From: Lepraria neglecta
Taxonomy: Eukaryota > Ascomycota > Lecanoromycetes > Lecanorales > Stereocaulaceae
Direction of reading: 5' to 3'
Assembly: GCA_033220425.1 (NCBI GenBank)
Contig: CM065652.1
Span: 3,038,001-3,102,000 of the forward strand
Length of the DNA: 64,000 bases
A program made the position numbers and the translations under genes. Below, in pieces: positions 34,758 through 47,127 of the stretch; within the stretch, counting starts at the first letter, position 1, and every line of letters begins with the position of its first letter. A model generated the notes under the pieces. That model saw nothing but the letters and a program-made list of their open reading frames with translations, was not told where the DNA came from and ran no database searches.

Positions 34758-36649
34758 ATGGCGCCAAATGTAGACGACGACTGTCCGATCTGCTTTACTT
34801 CACTTTCACAAATCACGGATGGAAGTGCTGACGCTCGGGAATCACATCTCGCTGCATGCGTCGAGGCCCATTTCTCCAACACGAATCCTTCCGCTCCTGC
34901 AGCATTACCCCCAAAGTCACAGCCAGTAGAGGAAGATGGGGATTCATGTCCAATATGCCACACTTCGTTTCTAACAAAAGAGTTCCACGAGAACGACTCT
35001 GATCGAGAAGCACACTTTACCACCTGTTTTGAATCCCAATTATCGGCATCCAAGCCCATCAACTCCCCACCGTTGTACAGCAGGGCGTCGGCCTTTGACG
35101 CCAACGCTATGTCTTTGTCAGACAGCAAAAAACCCGTGAACTCGCCACCACCAGAAGCTATGTCGAAAGCTGCTCTAGCAAGAAGCAGCACACTGCCCAT
35201 ACGAACAGAGCGTAAGTGGGATCTTTCGTTAATAGGAGTTGAATCTTACGTGTTGTTATAGGTGAGCCCACCGGCTTGCGAAAATTATTTTCCGCCCTTG
35301 GGGGTGAACCAAAAAGCAAAGAACAGAAGGCCGAAGAAAAGGTCGTAAAAGCTGACAATTCGATGTATCAGCGATGGGGTCCTCCAGGGAACCCGACGCA
35401 GGAATTAGTATTTCGTTATTGGACATCAACTCGAATGCAGCAGCATTGGGAATTTCTCCGTGCTCATCATCCTAGACAGTTCAAGAAGTATATGGACAAA
35501 GGGTATATGGAGCCTATACCCACTGCATGGGTGCAGAGCAGACAACTCGCCTGGCTCTACCCTGAAACATGTACTTGGGAGACACCAGCGGAGAAGAGGC
35601 TTTACTATCTTCTCAACAATGGTGTAATGCCTGATGGATCGAAACACTCTCCAATGCGACCTCTCAACATCGTCAGAGACAGGAACACAATCATTAGAAG
35701 AGGCAATGCAAGGAATGCCAGACAAGTACATCTCGACGCTCAGAAACTCGCGGCATACCAAAGCCCGGGTGACGTTTTCCAAAGCGATAAGCAGATCCAT
35801 TCACACCAATACTCTGATCAGGTCCCAAATGTTGTCTACGACGCTCGAGCGGCCGCTTTACACGCGCTCGCTGATGGTATCTTGCATGGCACAGACCACC
35901 TCGAGACGATGCTGCTCATCGATGTGTCCGGGTCTATGACCTGGAACCCACATCAAGGCGTGGTAGGCCCAGATGGCATCAGGAGATACCACGATCAGCC
36001 TTCAAATATTCGCCTCGTCGAGCATCTCGTACACAGAGTCCTGCACCATATGATTCCCCGCATCCAGAAACAGCATCCCAATCAGCTCGGCATCGATGCC
36101 GCAACTTTCTCAAGCTACGGTCGTTATATCGGCCAACTCTCCACCTCTCGTTTCCAGTATGATTGGGCCTCGAAAGTACAGCTTGGTGGCGGCACACAAG
36201 TTATGCAAGGCTGGCAGACGGTGAAGGCCACTTACTTCGAACACCAGAACCGAGATTTTGGGCATGGCAGGTATGATCCTGTGTTCGGCTGGCAGCCAAC
36301 GCCAGGAATGCCTAAGCTTTCTCTGCTAGTCTTCCTCGACGGCGAAGCCACTGATATGGACGAATTCGAACTCGAACTTCTAGGCGAGACTTGGGCGTAC
36401 GTTACCATTGCTCTGGTAGGGATGGAAAACTGCCCACATCATCACTCTCACGCCATCGAGTTGGAGCGTGTGGCTAGGTTCAATCCACATGTTGGCTTCT
36501 TTGATGTGCATGGGCGTGTGTGCGAGCGGATCGTCGTGGAGGACCTGCTGGCAAGCGTATATCCGGTGGATCCGCCGCAATACAGCGAGATCTTGAAGCC
36601 AGAGTTCGATTTACCATCGGAGGAGTTGCCAAGGTATTCAGCTTATTAG
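34758..36649 (+). CDS. VWA-domain protein with two N-terminal zinc-finger-like units
   Basis: Exons are 34758-35211 and 35262-36649, 613 residues. Two short units of the form C-x2-C...H-x3-C stand at the N terminus (DDDCPICFTSL...ESHLAACVE and DSCPICHTSF...REAHFTTCFE), like UBZ or C2HC fingers. A variable linker follows. The large C-terminal part carries a von Willebrand A domain with an intact metal-site motif (LLIDVSGSMTW, the DxSxS pattern), LGGGTQVMQGW with the MIDAS Thr, and VFLDGEATDMDEFELELLG. Such VWA proteins are widespread in filamentous fungi but uncharacterised. A scaffold or ubiquitin-linked role is only a guess. The intron (GTAAGT..TTATAG) keeps the frame. I chose ATG 34758 (MAPNVDDDCPIC) over 34746. 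Confidence 0.78.
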
Positions 36650-37715
36650 CGTCGGAAACTTCGGATGTTAGCAATATGTGATTCAGGAGTCCGGGTTTCT
36701 TCATTATGGGCGCTTGGAATATATTGGGTACCCATGCGCTACGAACCTCAGGCAATGATTTCACACGACACGGAGAGATCCATCTGTATTAGAGCCTACC
36801 CTAGAGAAGCTACGGCATCATTGTATCATACCATTGGTTATCATCGGGCACTTTCTGTGCTCAATCACTGCTATGGGGGGCATCACTCAAGTTTCATATC
36901 ACTCTCGACGACTTCTCAGGATGGAAATCAAGTCTCAGAATCTATCTTGGGCGTAGAATAATAATTTGTATTGACCACCAACATTTTGAAGATTAGCTAT
37001 ACGTCTTGTTAAGCGTTTCAGATCCTCTACTTGAGTTTGTTTCATCGGGGCCGGATCTTATCGGCGGGTTGCCTGATGGAGGCCTGACCTGTAACATGTC
37101 AGCACTTGGCTTCAGCCCTAAGGCGACGGCGCAATGGAGCGCCGAGAAAAACTTCCACTGAACAATCTCGGCGGTCACACTCTACTCCAGTCACCGGACA
37201 GACGACAACATGGACATCCTGTGTTCCCTCTCTATTACGCCTTTGTACCACCCTGGTCACTGCGAAGGCAAGCGCATTCTACTGGTTTCGCGATGATTTT
37301 CGGGGACTTTTCGCTTTGCCGCAAACGGCAAAAGGTGGACACGAAATGGGCTCGCCTAAATTGGCATTATTCTTCGCGAAATGCACCACCAGCAACACCG
37401 GGAAGGGTTAAGTAGCCCAGCCTCTTGCTGGTTATGAAGAATGTCGAGTCGCTATTTGCTGACTACGATTGGCTACATAGCGTCTGACAAAGGATTCATT
37501 AATAGTCTAGCTGACAGCCTGACCGTTGGCGGCGTTTTCAGCTCCCCCTCAATCCCGTCGGTGCACTCTTGCCTCCGTATCCCGGCTCCAGCAGGATTTG
37601 GTCCTACGAAACTTACTCTGCCTCCTTCTTCCTTCATCGCCCCTACATAATGTCTCTCTTCGTACTTCTATTCCTAAAAGCTTTCAAGGGAGTTGCATTC
37701 TTATAAACCTTTGCA
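36650..37715. other. intergenic, nothing recognised
   Basis: About 1 kb with only short frames on both strands. It holds the 3' end of the VWA gene and the promoter of the next gene. Confidence 0.4.
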
Positions 37716-39620
37716 ATGCTTTCTGGTCTCGGCTTGGTGGCTGAAGCAGCTCACAGCCCTAATTGTACCTGTCGTAAACAGATCGACGACCAACAATTCC
37801 TAGCCAACATAGGTTCTACTTGCTGTGCAATTGCTCAGTCTATGAGTTATTTTGCAAGCGCTCTAACACCAAGACCTGCATCCATAAAATCAATGCAGTC
37901 CAATCCAACCACTCAATCATCACTACTTGAAGGCTCTACTCCAGGGGAGAATTCGGAAGAGGAGGGAGAGGGCCACGATAACGATACCCGAGCGACCTCC
38001 ATTACAGAACCAGAAGCGAAGTCAAGGGCGAGAAGCTGGAGCAGTGCTAATCCCAGGAGCAAAACCACCTTTCGCCTCGCCCACCCACCCCCCGTCAGCA
38101 TACACAGACAGCACTTGCAGATACGCCCAAAAGTCCTACTACAGCTGCAACGAGTCTCAAAGACCGTTCGCCCGAAGCCGATACTCGAGGTGCTGCCCTC
38201 CGTCGTATTCGCCCCAAGGCTTGCAAGAAAGTTTCCGCGTACCTTCAAGGGCAAAGCTGGACTAGGGGCAGACGACTTGGTCGTTGTGAGCAGTGAGAAT
38301 TATGACACGGCGGAGGTGGATACTCGGGACCCTGATGAACTGTTTCAGGATACACGATGGGAAGAACGAGTGATCATTGGAGCCATTTGCCAACCTAGCA
38401 AAGACAAAGCGGGATGCCGCGGGAAGGCGGAGATATGTCTAAACAACGGGGCAACTTGGACCGCGTCGAAGCTTGCAAACGGTTCTTATGAATTTGTCTC
38501 TATCGATGAGCATGGATTACAAACAGTCGCCAGATGGGTACTCAAGCCGCCAAGACAGCGGACACCGTTGACGCAGAACCGCTCTAGATCACCATCACTA
38601 GAAGAGAGGAAATTCAACTTCAGTGTACTCAAACCCAACTCCCGTCGCCACGCTGTCATAGCTACTGTGGATCGCCATTCAATAGACGTTTCAGATCGTT
38701 ACTCCAACCCACCTCCAGGCCCAAAGCCAACAGATTCTTCAACTACCACCACTACTTTATCCGCCACCTCTGAGGACACTCTGGAAGGGCAAGAGGGGCA
38801 ATCGCCGTACTTATGGCAGACAGATAGCCGTCCATCCAGTTTATTGGACAAGCAGATGCGGAGTCCAAAACGGGACTCTTCGTGTTTTCCGGACATGACC
38901 CCTGCATCAGAAAGCCCTATCGAGATGGACGAGCCTTTGAGAACCCTAATTATTATCACCGGGGTTTGGGTGGCTTTCCAAGAAGGCTTCTCGCCGAACT
39001 TCAACCATAGAAGTCTGATACATGCGCAATCTGCTGCAACAGACTCGGGGTCAAAACATCAGCGTCGAAGTCTGTCAATGGCCTTCAACCAGTTTAGCGG
39101 CGAACAATCTCTGAGCCTGGCAAAATCGACCTTCAGCAATACACAACGCGTAATAAATAGTCTTCAGCAAACTGCTTCGAGCGACGGGGTGCCTCTTGCG
39201 CAGTCGCCGAGACCTCTGAACACTCCACCTCGAAGGTCTCAGTCTACAGGCTCGGCTTTCATGCGGCGGGTCACCAGCCGCAAGAACGCTACAATTAAAC
39301 TTGACCAGCTAGGTTCAGTGGGCGACTACGATGATAGTGAGACAGAGAGAAGCTTAGTAGATGGGAGTTCTGCGGAGAAGAATGCTGGCCTGCGTAGGCC
39401 AACGCCAGGCAGTCTTCCCATTCTTGCGACTGGCTCTCCTTTGCCAGGGCGCCGTACTCCAAGCTATCAGAGCACGCTCGATTCACCGCTCGAACCTGTC
39501 ATCAGCCACGACTTAGATCCACCTGAAGAGATTTCTGTGTTGTCGAAAGAAGCTCCCCGAAAGCCAAGAAGACTTGAGAAGCTTTTTGGGGTGAGGAGAC
39601 GAACAGGAGGCGGTTCTTAG
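37716..39620 (+). CDS. unknown protein with long disordered regions
   Basis: A single frame of 634 residues with no domain that I can name. The middle (about residues 150-300) looks folded and conserved in style: PKVLLQLQRVSKTVRPKPIL, then FAPRLARKFPRTFKGK, ELFQDTRWEERVIIGAICQP and a segment with paired cysteines (CQPSKDKAGCRGKAEICLNN). One short hydrophobic stretch, LRTLIIITGVWVAFQ, lies near residue 415. The rest is Ser/Pro-rich, and the end is basic (KLFGVRRRTGGGS). A likelier start may be the Met at 37842 (MSYFASALTPRP), because the first 42 residues look unlike the remainder. The length of the frame supports a real gene. Confidence 0.65.
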   Translation: MLSGLGLVAEAAHSPNCTCRKQIDDQQFLANIGSTCCAIAQSMSYFASALTPRPASIKSMQSNPTTQSSLLEGSTPGENSEEEGEGHDNDTRATSITEPEAKSRARSWSSANPRSKTTFRLAHPPPVSIHRQHLQIRPKVLLQLQRVSKTVRPKPILEVLPSVVFAPRLARKFPRTFKGKAGLGADDLVVVSSENYDTAEVDTRDPDELFQDTRWEERVIIGAICQPSKDKAGCRGKAEICLNNGATWTASKLANGSYEFVSIDEHGLQTVARWVLKPPRQRTPLTQNRSRSPSLEERKFNFSVLKPNSRRHAVIATVDRHSIDVSDRYSNPPPGPKPTDSSTTTTTLSATSEDTLEGQEGQSPYLWQTDSRPSSLLDKQMRSPKRDSSCFPDMTPASESPIEMDEPLRTLIIITGVWVAFQEGFSPNFNHRSLIHAQSAATDSGSKHQRRSLSMAFNQFSGEQSLSLAKSTFSNTQRVINSLQQTASSDGVPLAQSPRPLNTPPRRSQSTGSAFMRRVTSRKNATIKLDQLGSVGDYDDSETERSLVDGSSAEKNAGLRRPTPGSLPILATGSPLPGRRTPSYQSTLDSPLEPVISHDLDPPEEISVLSKEAPRKPRRLEKLFGVRRRTGGGS

Positions 39621-40207
39621 CTTTACAAAAGTCCTAGGGGCCCAGCCTACAGTTCGGATACTGAGTTGTAGATAGCTAGATAGCAAATGAGTTTAACGAA
39701 CTATTTAAAGACTCATTGTAATTGATGCAATAGTATTCGTGATGCATACAGTGACTTGGAAGTCGGTTAGAGGCTTGGAAGCAAGGAGAAGAGTTGCGGT
39801 AGTGGACATGGACCGTGCGCTTAGCTCCAAATTCTATCACTTGTACGTCCCCCGACTTTCGGAGAGCTTTTCACTTCGCTACAGTATACGTGTAACACAT
39901 GGTGCAAACTGCATGTATTAAGCTGCATACGTGGCGGCTTTCCCTCAGAAGTTATTGAGATGTCCTGACAGGCAATCGCTGACACTCAAAGAACCACGCG
40001 TTTGTCAACAAAGAAGCGGAAGCTCAGACCCTGAAAAGTCCCTACTCCAACGTGTTCTACACGCGCAAGTCTTTACTCAACAACAATTGAACTGCATTGA
40101 ATCGAAAAGACTGCCAAATAAAGAGCAAGGGATATGTAGTTGAACAGGTTCGCATCAAGTGTGCAATGAGAATCTACACAGCTTCGTGAGAGCTTGAAAT
40201 CCCAGGC
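39621..40207. other. intergenic, nothing recognised
   Basis: This is the 3' flank of the preceding gene and the promoter and leader of the CCHC-YTH gene on the same strand. Confidence 0.4.
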
Positions 40208-43200
40208 ATGGCTCAGAATTTCAACGGTTACCACAGCACGCCTCATGGATCTCCACCACCACACACAAACAATGATTTTGGGGGTTTGATGGGTTCTCTG
40301 ATCTCACCCGGACCTGGTACACCGCAGCAGTCAGCTTTTCCATCGCCATGGCCATCACAAGCAGGTTGGCAGCAGAATGGGGGACAGGGCAATTACGCCT
40401 TCAGCATGCCGTATCAAGAGACTCCGTCAAATCAGACCGCGTGGCAGCAGAATGGCCATCAAGCCTGGATGCCACAGGAGGATGAGGATGAAGAATTATT
40501 TACTGTCGATGATACCAACATCTTAGGCGCAAATGGCCAATACTCGAATCAAAATGGTGGAATATCTGGCAACACGAACGGATCACATAACCACCAACAG
40601 TTTCAATCAGGCCAAATGCCTAACCTATCGTCGTCCTCACCACCGGCTCTACCTCAATCGCATTTGCAGAACTTCATAGCAGGAGGACTACCTCAGGTGT
40701 CTAAGTCTCCTATGGTCAATAGTGCAGCACGTGCAGCGGAACTCAGAGCGAAGCTTCTTGCCAACAAAAGCTCGAATGCAGCATCGAGGCAAGGTAGCCC
40801 AGCAATCAAATCGAACGAACTCAAAGATGCCAAGAAAGCCAATGTCCAAGACTTTCTTAGACAGGCAAACGGGGCCTTGGCCTCCCACATCGGAGCAGAG
40901 ACTTCGGAAGAAAACACAGTGCTGGCAAATGAAGGGAATAGAACAGATGGCGAGTCAACGATGCAGTCCCTAGATCGATCTCCGGGAAAGACTGTCACCA
41001 ACACGGATTTTGATGACCTTTTTGCTGAGGCCCAGAACGCTGCCGATGCTCGCAAATCGCAAGCCGGCCTAACGAATCGGAACCACGACAACGCAACAAA
41101 CGGTGCTGTGAAGCCAGAGGTCACAAAGGGTGTGAGACAATCCGAGACTGCTGCACATATTTCCCATCCTGCTCTCAAGAAGAGCCTCTCAGTTTCTGAG
41201 CTATCTGAACCTGGAGAAATACATAGTGGAACTTCCTCACCATGCACTGCTAAACAAACCACAAGAAAGCCAGAGTCCAGAGAATCTAAGCAGGCAAATG
41301 AAGACAAGAAAGAAAAGATGATACGTCAGAACGAAGTCAATATGGCATATCAACCTCTCAAAGCGTCGAAAGCACCGACTTCGGAGCCGGCGTCAGAATC
41401 ATGGGGAAGAAGTGGAGCTAACAATTCATCTTCATGGTCAACAACGAAAAATTCGAAAGCATCTGATGATTCCAGAACGGGGCACTCGCCCTCGTCTAAA
41501 GCAAAAATAACACAGCCGCACCAACACCTTGGAAGGTCCAATTTGGGGCAGAAAGAAGGAGAATACGAGCCACCTCCTATTCATGAAGAGTCTCGTAGGG
41601 ACCAGCACCGGGAGTGGGCGAGAGACTATGATCGTCGAGATGACGAACGAGTTCGCCGGCCATCGCTCTCCCAGCAACACTCTAGAGAATCCGACTTCAG
41701 GCGTGATGTGGAGGCGCGTAGACAGAAGCTTATGGATGATAACGCGAGGAGGACTGAGGAGAATGCGAGAAGAGCGGCTGAATATAAGAAAGGGTTGGAA
41801 GCCCAACGAGCTTCCGTTCGTCAAGCAGCACGTGAAAATTCTAGATTGAAGGAAGCAACCCAAAAGCAAGAAGCAGGTACAACACCCAGCCAAGCGTCGA
41901 TGCCAAACGCTTCAGGAAATGGTTCTTCTTCTCTTACCACTAACAATATGGGAATCCCGAATGATGACTCAGGAGATGGTGATCGAGATCCCGATACTGT
42001 CATGCTCGATCCCAATGTACAGGGTGTTGAGGGCAATCAGGATATCACCGATTGGCTCGATATGACCAATTTTCATGACCAAGAATTCCGCGAAAAACGA
42101 TTGGGGATATATCGAAAGAAGAGGGCTCTCGAGATGCAGCAGGCAGAGCTTGAGCGAGAGGAAAATGAGCTTCAAGGAATCCCCTATGTCCCGCGAGCTC
42201 AGTCTACATTACGTGCGAGCAGTTCCCCAAAAGCCACCCGCCGTGCTTCAATTGTCAATCCCAAGATGCTGCCTCCACCTCTCCCCTTGAAAGAAGCTAA
42301 CAATGACGTTGGTATCAAGATCAAGAATTCAGCTTTGTCATCAGCGCTACCAACATCTCAGAGTACGACACCAACATTGAAGAGGCAAAATGCGGAGGAT
42401 GATACGGAGAATAGGCGAATGCAGCCTGCAGACAAGCTTGCTCGTCTGGATATGAATGGGCACTCAGCTAATGAAAAGGCACTGACAAGCACAGCCACTG
42501 CCAAAGGCGCAACTACACCAATCAAAGCTGATTCAATGCCTTTGGAAAACCGCATCTCGAGAGATGACAGCGATGGATTCGCAGCTCATCAACGAGGTCG
42601 AAGTAGGTCCCCAGAATTTAGACGAAGGAGTATGAGCCCTCATCGTCGTCGCTACTCGGATGATTACTCCCCAGAGCCTCGAGCACCTTTCCATCGAAAT
42701 TATGGTGGTATTATGAGAGACTCTCGCACATGCCACAATTGCGGCCAAATGGGCCATTATCAACACCAATGCACGGAACCACGACGGGACAGCAAAGAAT
42801 GGAACAAGCCAACTTCTGAATACCAGCAATGGGTCTCACCTAATTATCGGGGTCGTAATCCGCTGGCGAGAGAAGATACTCGCCCAGGCGACAACAGGCC
42901 ACGATTCGATTCCGTTGGAAAATCCGAGGAGGGCGCAATGGGCATTCCCAGGGACAATATTGGGAGTCGTCACTTGAACCTTGAGGCAGGTGGTCAGTAC
43001 CGCCTGGTGTGCCGATGAAACATCTTCATCCTTTCATGCACTTCTATTCTAGCGATAACTCCATTCTTTCAGACAAACTTTTCTGACAGCAGACTTTGTA
43101 ATACAATAGACACGAGATACTTTATCATCAAAAGCTGGAATTCTGAGAATGTGGAGATAGCCCTATGTGACGTGAGTGACTACCTACCCATCCTTGTGTT

Positions 43201-43895
43201 GTACTACTTGCCCTCAGGGCCATCTAACCAGCTCATCCATCACATGAACCGGCCCCGGATCCATTACCACCCTGCTTTACTTCAGCCCCACTCTCCCCTC
43301 CACACCTCTACCATCTAATCTATTATCTACAAACACACAATCTAATATCCACTTTCCTCAGTGCACATGGGCCACCCAAGAAAAGAACCTCCCCCTCCTC
43401 GCCTCCGCCTACGCCACCTCCCGCAACGTCCTCCTCTTCTTCTCCGTCAACAACTCCCGCGCCTTCCAAGGCTACGCCCGCATGTCCTCCGCCCCGGACC
43501 CATCGATCCCTCCTCCCGCCTGGACTAAAAACCTCCTCTGGACACCGTCCCCGGCTTTTAAGATTACCTGGATTACGAGAGCGCATTGCAGGTTTGCGCG
43601 CATTGGGCATTTGAAGAATAATATGAATGAGGGACAGGCTGTGCTGGTGGGGAGGGATGGGCAGGAGATTGAGGGGGAGTGTGGACGGAGGTTGGCGGGG
43701 GAGATTGATGAGGTTGGGGGTGTTGGGGTGAGTAGTGGTGGTGGTGGTGGAGGTGGGAGGGGGAGGGGCCCTGGGGTCAGAGAGAGGGCCGGGGGACTGC
43801 GGTTGCTGGGCCGGAGGGATGGTGAGGAGTGGGGAATGACAAGCAGCGTTGTGAGCATGCGTAAGATATTTTACATGGGGATTTTGCTGGTCTAG
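40208..43895 (+). CDS. CCHC zinc-knuckle plus YTH-domain RNA-binding protein
   Basis: Proposed exons are 40208-43006, 43073-43171 and 43362-43895, 1143 residues. The long first exon is mostly disordered (Gln/Asn-rich start, then charged coiled-coil-like text), with an RS-like patch (RSRSPEFRRRSMSPHRRR) and one CCHC knuckle (RTCHNCGQMGHYQHQC). Taken alone it would end 4 codons past 43006. Splicing at GTGTGC..TTTCAG adds DTRYFIIKSWNSENVEIALC, and the next exon gives TWATQEKNLPLLASAYATS, VLLFFSVNNSRAFQGYARM and KITWITRAHCRFARIGHLKN. This is a clear YTH domain (reader of N6-methyladenosine or of meiotic removal signals) with the aromatic-cage tryptophans in place. A Gly-rich tail follows. The join is inference from frame and motif continuity; otherwise these would be two neighbouring genes with a start-less YTH fragment. 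Confidence 0.75.
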
Positions 43896-44591
43896 CTTGC
43901 TTTGAGTTCTTCATTTCTGCATCTAAAGTTCTAGAGTGCTTCCAACAAAGGCGGCATACGTACGTACTTGCACATACCATTGTACATATGGCGAGGCTTT
44001 TTGAAGAATAGAAAAGCTAGCAACAAAAATGGAGCTGACAGACATTTCCTTCGCCTGCCGCCCCTGAGGATCATAGGGACGTAGGTTCTTTGACCTGTCC
44101 CGGAATACACGGCATTGAGCTGTATCCAACAGGAGGGCGAGGAGAAAGGATGTAATGGGAGTCGAGTTGTGAATTTAGCGCCATTTCTAGGCTTGGCATA
44201 CTCGCACAAACAACACCGGATAAACACATTATCAATAAGGACCTAGCACATTCATTAGATAACAATCTAGACTGTCGATTACCGGTACTGCCTCATTGTG
44301 CAGCCACCAAGATTAAGAGCGGCCTAGATCAGCTTGCTCCGCCCCACCAAGTCTGCCTTTTCGCTCTCTCCGCCTCAAAGGTCGACCTGGTTTCCTCTTC
44401 TCTCTGATAGTACAATCAATTCCAAAAGCCGCGCTGCTCGAGTCAATGCGGCAAAGGCCATTGCCAACCAGCTGAACGAGTCGTTGCTCCTGGCACTGTA
44501 TTTATTCGCGCGGCTGTAGCTTAACGAGAGTTAGCGGTCTTGATCTATCCCACTTAGTGAATTCCTCCCGTCTGAACATAGTGCCATAACG
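43896..44591. other. intergenic, nothing recognised
   Basis: This lies between the YTH gene and the HET relic. Only short frames are present. Confidence 0.4.
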
Positions 44592-46445
44592 GTGTCCCTT
44601 AGTCTTTCACGCCTCACTCGACACCCTACGGGACCCTCGAAATCTACGAATCCGCATCTTTGTTTATATTGTCGAGAGATATGTGACAAGATCACGTGTA
44701 TTCCTTGTGTTACTCATACTGCAGGGCCTCGAGGGTGGCCAGGAATCATATCATGCGAAGAGACGAAGGCTCTGAAGACTGTTCAACATTAGCCCGATTC
44801 CGATACTTTCAAGAAATCCGCTTTGAATGGCTATCACCTTTGCTCGAAGTTCACAAGAACAAGTCTTCTTGGACGCAAACCCGGCAGAATTCGAGCTTTG
44901 GGGAGGAAACATTGAAATCAAACTCACGAAGTCTTTTCGGGTCCATGACAGATATAACCTTATTCTATCGCACCCAGTCTCTCCGAAAATGAACAACGCC
45001 ATATATTCAGGTAATACTTACAGCAAGTGGGAGAAGGCACAACTCCATTTATGCCAGACCAAGCGAAGAAGCATCTGCGGCGCAAAAGCAGATACGACAA
45101 GGGTAGAGATCTCTTCGATGTACACAGTTGCCAAATCATGGATATCAACGTGTATGACGGATTGTGCTCAACAAAGCTCCAGCTCATCTCCGCGGCCCGC
45201 TCGACTGGTTGCAGTAGGGTGTATGAGCGATTACTCAGACGTACGTTTGTGCCCGGGCACTACTATGAATCCCAAAGCTCGGTACATGACTTTGGGCCAT
45301 TGCTGGGGACCAGAAGGTCTAGATTTCAAGCTCAACCTTGAGCTCAAAGGAGAGTTTTTCAACCAGATCCCATGGGCTCGACTGCTGCAGACATTCAAAG
45401 ATATTATCATGTTTACGCGAATACTGGGCAGAGAAACTTTAGTCAAATACATCTGGATTGATGCACTCTGCATGATCCAAGATTCTGTGGAAGACTGGCG
45501 AAGTCAGTCCAGCATAATGGGAGATATCTATAGGAATTCATTCTGCAGCATTGCGGCTTGTGCGGGATCAAATAGTCACCACGGTCTTCTCCCCGCCCGA
45601 AATCCGTTCACTTTCTATCAATGTATCGTTAGAGGGGGCCCGAAGGCCTCCAAGCTACTCCAGGGCTCATTTAGCGTTCAAAAGAGTAGTGAATGGTTCT
45701 CAGAGATTAAGGTTTCAAATTTATGCACCCGTGTAAGGGTATACCAGGAACTGCTTCTAGCTCCGCGCGTGCTCTATTTTGCCTCCGGAGAACTATTTGG
45801 AAGTGCTCTTCATTATGTGCCAAAGAAAGTGCCCCTAATGAAGATCTAGGTGAGACTTAATTCCGTTCCAACAGCCCTACTATCAAAAAGCAGCACCTAT
45901 GTTTGGCATGGAGTATCCAGGAGAGGTGCGATGTCCACTGGTCAAGCAGTACTGGGATCGTTAGCACGTAGACTATAGACCGTCTTACCTACCGGAGTGA
46001 CAAGTTGATATCGATCTCAGGCTTAGCGAAACAAATGGTACGGTTGATGCAAGAAGGATTGTTCGCGCATGATGAGTACGTTGCGGGTCTTTGGAGGCGC
46101 AGTCTACATCTCCACATGCTCTGGGAAGTTGGATTTTAACACGCACAATCACCGCCAGTCCATTCTTTCGATACCTTACGCTTTACGAATGATCAGCGAT
46201 TCATGTTCTATCTAGGCTTCATCATGCATAAAGACTACGAATCCAATTGTTCTGGTATGACTGGAACGATAGGACTTCTACTAGAGAAAGTTCCTGATAT
46301 ACGTGGCCGGTATCAACGGTGTGGCCTCTTCGGAGAAGTACTCGATGGCCAAACATTCCTACTAGACGCAAATTCGGCTACGCTTTCTGAATCGAAGTAT
46401 GAAGAAAGGCATGAGGATGATAGCTGCACTATTTCCATTACATGA
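44592..46445 (+). pseudogene. HET-domain (heterokaryon incompatibility) gene, broken
   Basis: The HET domain is clear in 45270-45560: RYMTLGHCWGPEGLDFKL, then VKYIWIDALCMIQDSVEDW and MGDIYRNSFCSIAACAGSNS. An N-terminal cysteine unit (LCLYCREICDKI) precedes it near 44660, and the usual follow-on text (VYQELLLAPRVLYFASGELF) comes after. The C-terminal part continues to about 46445 in shifting frames (SGLAKQMVRLMQEGLFAHDE, MFYLGFIMHKDYESN). HET proteins trigger cell death when unlike hyphae fuse, and they often turn over fast. This one carries several breaks and is taken as a fossil. Confidence 0.8.
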
Positions 46446-47127
46446 CTCTTTTCACCCTGAGTGGAAACCAGAGAGTTGATCAGCCTCAACCGCTTATAGT
46501 TCCACGCGAAGAGTTCCTAGGGTTTACTTGCATGGTTGGCTTGCGGACTTCGAACCGGAAGGTGGCAATCCTCAAGTGATGGAAACTGGCCAATGACATT
46601 TTCGTTTACGTTGTGCTCAGCGTGAACACTACTAGGTCAGGGTGATAGTCTGCTATTCCAAGACTTTAGCTCTCCAGAGGAGAATCTGTTTCTCGGATTG
46701 AGAGTGTCGTATCATGCCTTGACAACATAAGTCACTCGACGTTAATCCTTCGGTTGATTTGGTGCAAAAGCCTGTAAATTGAAGGTGTTGCGGGTCTGGG
46801 CGTAAATCGTCCTTGAGCTGGTGTGGCGGCAGAGGGGGAGTAGAATACGGCGTCCGATGAAGCCAAGGCCTGAAGAGAGGATAGAAGGAAGATATAAGAC
46901 TTTATTTGGTGCTTTATGTGGTCTAGCTTGGCTTGAATCCTTCGCGTTATTGAAGAAAGCATGTTCGAATCATATTCTGGCGACTCGTGTGTTTGTAGAT
47001 ACCATTACGTATATTGTATTTGGAGAGACATTTCGACCTCATACGCTTTTCAAACTCTGCATCAAGTCCCAATAATACGAATGGGCAAACTAGACGGTGC
47101 AGCATACGCAAGAGCACTAAAGAAACT
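46446..47127. other. intergenic, nothing recognised
   Basis: This lies between the HET relic and the 3' end of the C2H2-type gene. No supported feature. Confidence 0.4.

Noticed and set aside
40708-41307. Minus-strand frame of about 200 residues inside the CCHC-YTH gene
   Set aside because: It is an antisense shadow of a long uninterrupted plus-strand coding exon.
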